Assembly (NCBI GenBank): GCA_030063045.1
Contig: JAQSEB010000105.1
Coordinates: 372,001-436,000 of the forward strand
Direction of reading: 5' to 3'
Length of the DNA stretch: 64,000 bases
Source of the DNA: Pratylenchus scribneri
Lineage: Eukaryota > Nematoda > Chromadorea > Rhabditida > Pratylenchidae
Both the position numbers and the translations under genes were made by a program. This document shows positions 53,531 through 64,000 of this stretch, piece after piece (the stretch's first letter is position 1; every line of letters starts with the position of its first letter). A model generated the notes under the pieces. It searched no databases. It saw nothing but the letters and a program-made list of their open reading frames with translations, and was not told the DNA's origin.

Positions 53531-56168
53531 ATGCCCCATCTTGATTGTGTGCCAGTTGCCGTTCCTGCGGTCCATCCAAAGGGGCCGACAGAATTTGTTG
53601 AATTCAGTTTTGAATCGACAAAAACGGCACAAAAACAACAACAACAAATTAAAGAGGAGCATCCACCAAAATTAAATAATTTAGCTGCGAATGAGAAAGT
53701 GCCGAAAAGGAAGATGACAAAAGGGTGAGTCCATAAAATTAAATGGAAAATGGGAATAAATTAGGCCTTCCCTGCTGAAATTGGCCAATAAAGGAGTTGA
53801 CCGATTAAATCAATATTTCATTAAGTTGCTTAAAATGGTTTACTTTTAAGTTTCAAAGATTTATTTAAAGTAAAAAAGATTCTGGTCTATTTTGTATTCT
53901 GATGATGATACCAAAAATGGAATTTCGGGACTTTCAAATTTTAACAAATACAATGATTTGTTTAATTATAATTTATAAATCAATCAAAAGAAATTTTCGA
54001 GTGTAAATTTTTTATGAATCAGATGATTCTAAAAAATGAACAAACTTTTCATTCCCTATTTTGTTGTGACTTTTAATTTTTGTATAGTCTGGGTCCTTGG
54101 CCCTTATTTTTCCATTTTTCATTGCTGATTATACAAAAATTTTTATCATTTCATCGCCAATTCATTCTGCATTTATTTCTTCCATTATCAATTCCCATTA
54201 AAAATTAATTTCCCCAATTCAAAGTCCTTTTTTCCATTCATATTCATTCATTCACCAATTTTGTTCCCTACTAAAGGATGTGCCATCCAATCACGGAGGA
54301 ATCCCTAACGCAGTTCCAGCTGGACAAATTGGCCGAATTGCGCAATCAATTGGGCCATCAATTGCTTCAGGACACACCAATTTTTAATGATAATTTCTCA
54401 TTGCTAAGATGGCTCCATGGATGGAATTATCGAATTGGTCTATTTTTCCTTGCCAATTAATAACCTCTTTTAATTCCCCATGGGCTATTATTTTTCAACC
54501 ACTCAAAAAATGGTAAATGTTGAGGTTTAACTCGTTAATTTGTGGAGATTTTTGAACAAATTATAACGAATTTGTAAAGCTTTAGGTAACTCAGAAAATA
54601 CAATAAAAAAATTTTATGTGGACCCGACAACAGCCATTGATCCTCAGTCAGCAGAATCGAGGATAGGAAATTAAAAGAGGTTATATGGTAATAAAAATCC
54701 AATTTAACCATTGAATTCACCCTAAGGCAAATTTGAGAAGGAATAATAAAGAGTTCAATATAAATGACTTCTTTTTTTCCATTGCAGATGAAATTGTTCC
54801 TCGCTTCAAAAAGGCCAGCTCCGTGTTCCGTTGTATGCGCGTAAATGAGCGAATCATTGAGGATGTGGACGAATTGAATGATTATGCCCGAACATTGACA
54901 GATGCAGCCGACTATTTCCCCGGTGGCATTTTGGGATATGATCGAGAGGGGAACGTGGTGGTGATGCAAAGGATGGGCCAATCCCATCCAAAACAATTGT
55001 CTAAATGTGGCCGAGTCAGCGACGTTTACAGGCTTAGCATCGTGGAAACGGCTTTACTTTATCAGGTGAGCTAATGGAATATAGCTTAAATAAATTATGT
55101 TTATTTCTCAGCTTATTCGCCTTCAAGAACGCAAACGGCGACGAAAATTGGGCTTACGGGTCATCATCGATTTGGAAGGCTTCAACACCGATCATTTGAC
55201 AACATTCGGCCTAAAAGTCTATGGAGCATTGTTGAAATCAATGCAGGACACATTTCCGGATTTGTTGCGCCAAGTTTACGTGATCAATGCCCATTACCTG
55301 GTCAAAACGGCATACACAATAATCAAGCCAGTATTGTCGGAACAAAGTCGAGAGAAAGTCGTTTTCTTGGACAGTGCATTCCAAGAACAATTGGCCCAAG
55401 ATATTGGAAAGGAGAATTTGTTCCCAAAATGGGGTGGAACAAGGCAACCAACTAGGGGACATCCAGAATTTGGCACTCTTCGCACAGGTGGAATACCGCC
55501 TACAAATTTGAGGTGAACATTTTTGGGAGAATTTACTGTTGCCAAAATTTTTAGGATAATTAACATTAATTTTAATTAATCCTTATTCAACTTTCATAAC
55601 GAAATACAAATTTAACTGAATTTTTTTCGACAGATATTCACCCAGCACTCATCCATATATGCCCGAAAGCCAAATGAAGAAATTTTCGGTCCCTGCCAGA
55701 CAAAGGCGCGAAATTGAAATGCATATTCCAGCCGGAAATTTTATGCTGCATTGGTTTTGGACAAGTTCATCCGACATTGATTTTGGCCTAATGATGATTA
55801 TTGGGGATGAGGAGGAGGACAATGAAGGGAATGGAACAGAAAAAGAGGTGGCTGGAAAATTATGGCCAAATTATAAATTTAATTTTTTATAGATTTGGCC
55901 AATGTTCCGTTTATTAACTGATTTTGTGCCAGAATTTGGTTGTGCAAAAGTTGAGCCTGGCCAAAAATACAAATTCGTTTTCGATAATTCATTCAGCGTT
56001 TTCACCCGAAAAGAAGTTAAATTTGGGCATAAATTGGTGGAAATTGAGTATGAAAAGAAAATAACAAAGAAAATTGATGAGGAGAAGAAATTGGAATTGC
56101 AAAATGAAAATGAAAAAGAATTGATGAAAGAAGAGAAGGAAAATGAAATTTTGCAACAAATTGAGTGA
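53531..56168 (+). CDS. SEC14-like protein with CRAL-TRIO and GOLD domains
   Basis: Six exons (53531-53724, 54277-54437, 54788-55065, 55112-55512, 55634-55847, 55893-56168) give 507 residues. A low-complexity N-terminus precedes a CRAL-TRIO N-terminal helical part (FQLDKLAELRNQL, FSLLRWLHGWNY). The CRAL-TRIO lipid-binding domain runs from about 165 to 345 (GILGYDREGNVVVMQRMG, GLRVIIDLEGFNTDHL, DLLRQVYVINAHYL). The GOLD domain is at about 370-470 (EIEMHIPAGNFMLHWFWTSS, then DFVPEFG, PGQKYKFVFDNSFS). The tail is a Glu/Lys coiled coil. Relatives move phosphatidylinositol or other lipids between membranes, and GOLD is thought to contact Golgi proteins. A donor with GTGAACATTT within AGG|TGA removes an early stop. 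The ligand is unknown. Confidence 0.92.
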
Positions 56169-59100
56169 AAATTCATTTCAAATAATGCGGTTAATTAATT
56201 GCGAAGAATATATTATCTACAAAATTTCATTATCAATTTTTTATTAATTTGACAATTCGAAATCGAAATCAAATTTATTTCAATTTTGTATTTGTTTATA
56301 TTATTCTTTAATATTCTATTCATTCAACTTTTTTAAATTACATATCAACCTTTCGGTACAAATTTTGTAAAATTTTATTCATTTAATTATATTTTCCAAT
56401 CTACTATTCCATTTATTTTTGCATTTTGGTTGTAAAAGATTGTAAATTTTCCTCACTAAAACCCACCAACAATGAATGGCCATAAAATCGTCACTTTTTG
56501 GTGCTATCCAAACTTTGCCTAAAGCAAATCAAATGTGCTCCTCTTTCCTTTCAGGCATAACTCAAAATGCCACCAAAGAAGAGAAGCCAATGAAGACGAC
56601 ACCAAATCTTTTTACTCTTCTCAATTTCTTCCCCCATTTTGCGTCCTCTTCTTTGGCCTTTCGGTGCCGGCGGCTTGGCCCTATTGGCCCCCAATTGTCT
56701 GGCCATTTTTGCTCTTCCCCCAAGGGGAAAATCGACGACTCGTTTGGGCCCATTGGCCCAACCCTCCTTTGGCCAAAAGGAAGCCAAACTTCGTCGCCCT
56801 CCTCGGCCATTAGCTTCCCCCTTTCTTGCCTTTCCCTTTTCCAACCCCACCAAAGCAATGCTAATCGACCCACCCAAAAGCGGCATTCCCCTCTGCTCAG
56901 TCAGTGCTTCCTCCATTCCAGCAGTTTCCCCCCTTCCTTCCATCTGGCTTTTTGTCTATTTGGCCAAATGCAATTTCCGGCAACACTGAATGGCTAAACG
57001 GAAGAAACCCCCAATTTCCACTTTTGCTGCAATGTCCATAAGGGAAATGACCAAACGAGCCAAAACCACAAAGCCAATCCACAAAAGTGGCCATTTTCGA
57101 GGGAAAATAACCAAATTTGTTTGATGGTTTCTTTCCATTTTTGTTGACCACTTCACACCTTTTTGTTAAATCTTTTGGGAAATTGTTGCCTTGCCAGCGG
57201 AAAAAAATTTAAAAATGGACATTTTTTACTTTTTGTAAAGTTTTGAATTAATTAAATATTTCAGTATTTTTTTAAATTTTTTCTTTTTATTAATACTTTT
57301 CACCTTTATGTTATTCCATTTTTCATTTTGCTTATTTTTTGCATTTACATAAATAAGAAAGATATACTTTTCCCATTTTCCTTCAAATGCAACCAATATG
57401 AAAAAAAAAAACACAAAAGCAAAGCCGCCGCTTTGGCCCAAATCTCTCCGCAAATCTCCATCATTGACTCTTTGGGTGGCTTCACTGACTGAATGAGTGT
57501 CCGGAAAGTGTCCTCCTCCTCCCATTCTCTTCCCTTTCTATTGTGTGAATTCCAATAAGAGGACCATTCTTTCCACTTTCCAAGCAAACATTTCCGGATC
57601 AAATGCGCGCCAACCGGCTTGCCTAACAAAACAATATAGGAAAAGACCGGATAAATAAATAATAAATATATGAATGCGTGCATTTTGGTTGATGCAAAGT
57701 ATTTGCGCCTTTTTGCCACTCCATTTCTCGCCTCGCCTCTCAACACAAATGTCAATTGAGTCGAGATGAAAATGTGTGCGCAACACAATCAAAAAATAAA
57801 TGGTCCATTTTGTTCAAATCATATTCCAAAAAAGCCAACCAGCCGACCCACTTGTCATTTTTGGTGGTGCCCTTCTCCCCCTTTTTAATGTTGCTGAAGG
57901 GGTCGTTCCACCACGCCCCACTTCCGGTCGGCCTCTCGACCCAACAAAACTCCTTCCCCTTCCATCCAATCACATTTTTATTTAATTCGATGGAAAAGCA
58001 TTCGCAACATTTTAAACGAGAATGAAAAATGGATTTATTCATTCGGCGAGAGAATGACTTTTCTCGATGGGCGGATATGAGAAATGATCAGCAAAGAATG
58101 GCGCAGACATCGATCAAAGCCATCCAATCCCAAATATGGAATCATTCACCCGTTCATTCATCCATCCATCCATCAATCCCCTTTCCTTTGTATTTGTATC
58201 CTCTAAATGTTCGCTGAGATTTTCGCAGTCCTTTTTGAGATGCGCACTTTTTGCCGCCATTCCCCCTTTGGCGGCTTCCTTCTTCCAATATATTCGCCCC
58301 AATATATCCAATTTCCGCAGTTCATATATTTATTCCCCCATATAATTCATTTCCCTTCAATAAGTTCCACTGCAAAACTCTTCGTTCCTCCGATTGCCAA
58401 CATAAAAAATGGCAGTTCGGCGCGAGAATTGGTTGGGAATATTGGATGACTGGAATTGAGGGAATTGTGGAATGGACTGTTCCCAATGATTTTGCTGACC
58501 ACCCCGGCCATTTTTGTCAGCTGGAAGGATGGGAAGATGACCTCCCACTGTCCATGTGCCCAATAATGAATGCAAATAGCGCCAACTCACATTTTCATCC
58601 CGATAAATAATTTCCCACCCAAACTGGCAATTGTCCTCCTCCCATTTGCCCAATTTAGTTGGTGGGGAAGTGCCATCATTAAATCGGAGCCTATTCCCCC
58701 TTCCTCTTTCCTATTCGACCGGCCAATAAGCCGATGAGAGCGCGGGGGTCAAGGCTGGCATAATGGCCTACTGCTGGCCATTTTAGTAGTTTGAAATGGC
58801 CTCATAATAATAATAAAGAGTGGCAATTAATTCTGCCCTTGGTCATTGGCCATAGATGGCAAAACAATTAGAATTGGCCATCGGAGATTATTTATTCCAA
58901 GTGTATAGACTTGAGAAGGGGGCACAAATGCAAATGATGAGCCAAAAAAGGAAATAATATAAAATGGAAGTGGAGGAATAATGAAAACGAGAATTATAAT
59001 AGAAATGGAAAATAGGGAAGGGTAAATTGGCCTCCGGGCATTTGTTTGGGGAAAATGGATGGATATGGTCAGCCGACTGCACAAAAAATTTAATGAACTT

Positions 59101-62100
59101 GTGGAGATCAAAGAGTTATATTAACAGATTAGCTTTCTTTTCGCATTATAAATATAAAATAGCCAGTTTCGGGCAGATTAATGCATTTTGAGCAAATCAA
59201 AACAACATCGAATTCATTCAGTCCCATTCATTATCATCATTTCAATCCAAATCTCAATATTCACAAAAATATTATTTCCATTTTTCCAACTTCTCCCCTA
59301 CAGGCCTTTGCTTTTCCCATATCGCGCCCTCAACTTTTCGCCCCGGCGGTTGCGGTCATTCTCCACTTTTCCCCCTTCCATTTTCCCAAATATTCATCCC
59401 CCTCATTTTCGCCTCTGTCCACCCTCCGTCCATCTATCTGCCTTTTGCCCACAAATCCCAATGTGAAATTTGACACTTTTCATTTTGGGGGCAGCTGCTC
59501 CTTCTGGCGACTTTTCCCAGGAAGATTTCGGAGAAGAACCAGTTGAAGAAGAAAGGAAAGAGAGGCGCCAGAAGAAGCAGATGATGCAAATGGGATTAGC
59601 CCACCCAATGTCCAAATCCGGTGAATTCCAAAAATCTGTGGGGGCATGCCCTTCCTCCATAAATAAAAGGGATAATTACGTTTGTATTTGGCGACATATT
59701 TTGGAAAAGAATAGGCTGCAGCGCATCCATTCCCCAAACTTTTGGACTAAAATGCAAAAGTAATTGCCGACTAGCTTTGCCAGTGCCAGCCTCATTTCAG
59801 TCTTGAAAATTTTATATTACGCAAATTTATCAAAATTATTTTGGCAATGTTAAGTTTATTTTCCACTCATCTTATATTCATTTGCTATTTTTTTTTCTTT
59901 TTATTTTATAAAATCTTTTAAAGCCATTCCTTTTTCAGTTTGCATTTGCACTGATCTAATTTAGCATCATTGACATTTCCCAGGGGAAAATTGCCTTTCA
60001 CTTTAGCTAAATTTTTTTAGCTTCCAATGCAAACAGCTGTAAAATGAACGGATTTTTGGAGTAGCCAAAAGGAGGCGAATATATAAAATAAAATCCTCAC
60101 CCCAATAAAATATTCCATCTTCATTTGTAATTTGTATATTTCAATTGGGCCACCCATCCATTTTTTCGGCGCCTCCAATTTGTTTTCGGCCTCCAAAGTT
60201 TTATTGCCCTCTCCTCGATAATTTGCGATGTCCCGTCGCCGCCACCGATGCCACTTCATCGGAACGACTCACCCGAGAATGAGGATGACCCATTGCTGAT
60301 CCCATCGGTCATAAAATTTGTCGGCTCGGGGCAGAAAAAAAAGCAGCGAAATAAAATTTGGTTTTTGCTTGCGTAATTTTCTCCTTCTGAGTCTGAGAAT
60401 GGAAAAAAAAATATTTGGCCATCCGAAATGTTCATTTTTTTGGCAAATTTTTCAAAAATGTCTGAATTCAACAATTTTATTCCTTTGATCCATTTTCAAT
60501 CATAAAATGGGCTAAAAACATGAAAAGCATCACAAAATTTGCCCTTACCAATCTGCCACTTTCCATTTATCCCAAATTCCAATTTTCATCCTCCTTCATC
60601 ATCATTCAAGCTTCCAATTTGCCCCTTTCCTTCACTTCATGCTCCGTTTTTGCTGCTCCAATTCGCTTCTTCACCATTTTAATCCAGCCTTTCCCCCATT
60701 TTGACGCGCCAATTCACAGCCTTACGAGCTTGAAGAGCCCCCAATTTTTGTGCTTTTTATATGGAAAATGGGAAGAACGGATGTGGATGGATGCGACCGT
60801 TGAATGAACGGGAAAACGTGACGGAGGATAAATGGTGGGAGGCAGCCGAAGAACCGGCTTAAACTTTCCACTTTCACTTCAAATAAAATTGATGGAAAAA
60901 TGAGGCGCCTTTCCCATCAATCAGTTCCACAAATTTCGAAAATTAAAATAGAAAAATGCATTTTTCATTGTTTTGAATTGGATTAAATTAAACCAAAATA
61001 AAAATTCTCCGATTCAATCCAATTTTAAGGAGGCATTTTCATTTTTTTGCCCCCAATCCCAAATCTCAATTCCCGTCGCCAACTTTCGCCTTCCAATTCC
61101 AATTCGCCTTTTCCCTTTCGGGCATCGTCAAAATCTGAAAAGAGGAGCAAAATTTGCTCCCCATTTTCCTTCAATTCCATTCTTCCCCCTAATTGCGTGT
61201 TCCTCCTCCGGAAAATTTGGTTTCCGAGGATTTGGCCAATTTTGCATTTGGCCGAATATGTTTTGAAGCCAAAATCGGACAAAATTTGGAGATAAAGCAA
61301 GAAAGGCACATTTCAGCAGCGGATAGGAAATGCCGGAAAGTTGGGAAAGAGCCGAAATGACGAATTGAAAAGATTGGAAAGATTTGTTTTCGGACCCAAA
61401 AATCTAAAATAAAATCCTCAATATTTCTTTTTATTAAATTTTTCTTTTCTCATTTAATCATTTGGGATTTTCCCTCCCATCCATGTTTGGCCATTCTTTT
61501 TAAATTAATTCGTGGTCGTCCGTCAATCACACTTATCCCTCAAATGACTGCCTAGGCCAAAGTGCACATTCCAATCCATTCCTCCTATCTATGGCCATTC
61601 ATTCGCATTCATCCATTTTTTTGAATGTTTATTTGCCGCTCCATATTATTCGATGCACATTTTTTGGACGATGAATCATCGAATAAAAAACGCCCAAAAT
61701 TAAGCAATTATTCGGAATCAACAAAGAATATGAATGGCCATTTGATCCCTCACCTATATTCCCTAACATTCCATTCATTCATATTTAATATGGATGGATT
61801 AAGTTTGGGCCATCCTCCCAGATCCGGTTACTGCCAGCCCACCTATGTTCAACGCATATTTGTCGTCATCATCAATTACAATTACAACATTCATTGAAAT
61901 GTTATCTGATCACATTTTATCCTTCCATTCATTCCTTTCTTCTCTTTTGTTGATCCACTCGAATCCCCCTCCCTTAATCCCCCCAATCTCCATAATACCT
62001 TCATATCCACCCATCACATTTCTTGTTTTATTCCATCCCATTCTCGTCTCCCTCTTTATAATTTCCTCCGTTCAATTCCGGTCCTCAATTCTCCAAATCT

Positions 62101-64000
62101 CCCTCTCGTCCCTCTCAAAAGAGTACTCAATATCTCTCCATTTTGTGTTTTTGATGGAATATTTGTGTGGATCAATTTCAAGTGGACTAAATGAATGTTG
62201 GAAATGTGCCACCCCAATTTACGAATGGATGGACCCTCTGGGGGAGTAGATTATCCCAAAATTGGTGTGCGGGTTGGGCAGCGGATTGAGGCCATCATGA
62301 ACTGTGGGGGGAGGAGGTTTTGGTTGAGTGCGCGAGAAGGGAATATTCCTCCTCATTTTTATGTCCTCATTCACAATCCAACCTGGCCATCTGCTCTGGT
62401 CGAGACAATCCGCTCTCCTTCAATAAATATAGAGTAATATTCAGTCGGATTATTTCCGGTTCATTTGGGCCTCATCGAGAAATTGAGAAGGCCATTCCAA
62501 TTTATGAATTATGATCTTATCCTGGCATTCATTTCAGTTTATTATTTTCCATAATTTACAATAAAATTGCACAATTATATTTCCATTCTTCCGGCCCAAT
62601 TCCGATTAAAATCCCCCATCCCATCCCTCCGAATTGGCCAATCAATTGCACAAACACCTTTCCATCCCATTTTCAATTCACATTTTGCCTTGTCCACTTT
62701 GTCCCCTCCCCCATTTCTTCCACCGCCGATCCAATTCTTCCATTTTGCCCTTTTCCTTCCATTATACATCCTTTACCCACCTGTGCTGATGCTTTACCTT
62801 TCCCCTTCATTTCATTTGCCATTTCGGTGGTCATTCACCAACAACCACTTTTTTGATCCTCCATTGCTTCAATTGATGGCTTTCCTCCTCCAACAATCAA
62901 CTCAAAAAATTACAAATTTGTAGATTTTTTCCCATATTTTAACCATTCTACATTAAATTTGCCGGATTTTGAGGCATTTATTTGGATGACCAAATTGACC
63001 ATTCTGACCATTCATTCCATTATTATTTTGGTCCATTATTCTTAATTTCATTTTATTCATTTCTCTCTCGAGGATTACTTATTTGTGGCCTCCGCTCTAA
63101 AATATAATCCTCTCATCGCCAATAAATTTTTGGGGTTATGAGAATTGGCCCCAATAAATGGTAAATGTCATCATTATAATTTCTCCCCAATTATTCTTAT
63201 CTTAATTTAAAATGAAGAACATTCCAATAATTGGCTTCCAAATTTGGACTTCATTTTTTCTTATTTTTACAGCCATAAAATCATTCCTCAATATTTTCCT
63301 ATTCTCGAATATTGCCTCAAATAAATTAGGTCTTGTCCATTCCCCAACCAAATGTCATTTTTGCACAGAATTTGTGGCCTCCAATTCCAAACTCTCAAAT
63401 CCCAATTAGCCTCATCCTCCCCTCCTTTCCCCCATTTCCGTCCATTCCATTCTGCCCTTATTTTTCTTGACCGCCACCAATTCCATTCCATTTTCATTCG
63501 GCTGGGCAATTATCATTCATTTGGTGGCGGTCAGCCAAGGGGGAAAATCGGACGAAGAGAAGCGCAAAACCACTAACCCCCACGGCTTGTCTCGGCAAAC
63601 AAACACAATTTTAGTTGGATGGTGGTTAAATTGGTTGGCCCAACCAAAATAGACGATCAACGGGAGGAAAGAGGGTCATAAACATGCAAGAAAAATGGGC
63701 GGCATCGGACAAATTTGATGACTATTCGTGGAGGCGGGGATTTGCTTTTTGTTGTACAAGGAGAATGGAATACTACCCTAAACAACGGCTTATTCAAATG
63801 TGGAATTGAAGAGGCCGAAGGGCAGATGGCCGCTTTGCCGCCACCCTCTGAGGGAAAGGCCATAAACGGCCCCGAAAATGGGAGGAGGGAAGATTTGTGG
63901 AGGATTGGCCTTGGATTGGGTGCAGATTTGAATGAATTGTCAATCCAATCCACTTGTCCAAATTCCCCCTCCATATCCACAGTTTAACAACAGCGGCCAA
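56169..64000. other. 7.8-kb stretch with no gene I can support
   Basis: Beyond the SEC14-like gene I found no domain, tRNA or element on either strand. The DNA is rich in TTGGCC/GGCCAA words and ATTCATTC runs. Two frames look slightly more protein-like than the rest and could be exons of a gene with long introns: 59491-59763 (+, acidic then basic, EEERKERRQKKQ) and 62240-62437 (+, GVDYPKIGVRVGQRIEAI). Neither has convincing splice partners, so I do not call them. Confidence 0.45.

Noticed and set aside
62195..62514. Protein-like frames (GVDYPKIGVRVGQ and neighbours) near 62.3 kb
   Set aside because: No acceptor/donor pair links them to another exon and no family is recognisable.

Overview
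The window looks like nuclear DNA of a nematode. Genes are broken into small exons by short AT-rich introns ending in TTTNAG, and the proteins have clear nematode or animal relatives. The base composition, the very frequent TTGGCC/GGCCAA words and the sparse gene spacing would suit a tylenchid (cyst or root-lesion type) plant parasite, but that last step is inference only. I rebuilt exon structures by hand from splice sites and reading-frame phase; all multi-exon models below close in frame.

Left part (1-19 kb). A small secreted Gly/Tyr-rich protein gene (786-1398, +) precedes a 13-exon gene on the minus strand for a D2-type dopamine/biogenic-amine receptor (1542-7831). One of its introns carries a 1.25-kb array of a 24-bp minisatellite. 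After about 5 kb with no recognisable gene come ELP5 (Elongator subunit, -), a divergent MATH-BTB protein (+), and the mRNA-decapping enzyme DCP2 (+).

Middle (19-36 kb). A CREB3/OASIS-type bZIP factor (+), a secreted protein made of five four-cysteine modules with Gly-rich linkers (-), CDPF1 (-) head to head with a membrane DnaJ of the DNAJB12/14 type (+), PHAX (-), a 115-residue unknown (-), and a three-finger C2H2 protein (-). Mobile DNA is dense here: two TA-flanked MITEs (the second lies at 52 kb), an inverted pair of a 345-bp repeat, a 200-bp hairpin, and a 1.1-kb foldback element with about 175-bp terminal inverted repeats.

36-48 kb. An F-box/FBA (Fbs1-like) gene is stretched over about 9.7 kb because an 8,267-bp BEL/Pao LTR retrotransposon sits in its third intron. 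The two 362-bp LTRs read identically, so the insertion is recent. The element has gag-pol with two frameshifts plus two accessory ORFs, one with several membrane segments. A LIM-domain CRIP gene follows.

Right part (48-64 kb). A second foldback element built from short G/C-rich subrepeats, a MITE, one SEC14-like CRAL-TRIO/GOLD gene, and then almost 8 kb without a gene I can support. The host genes form no pathway cluster. RNA handling is represented by DCP2, PHAX and (tRNA modification) ELP5, protein quality control by the DnaJ, F-box and MATH-BTB proteins; I see no sign that they work as a unit. The main novelty in the window is the structure of its mobile and repeated DNA.
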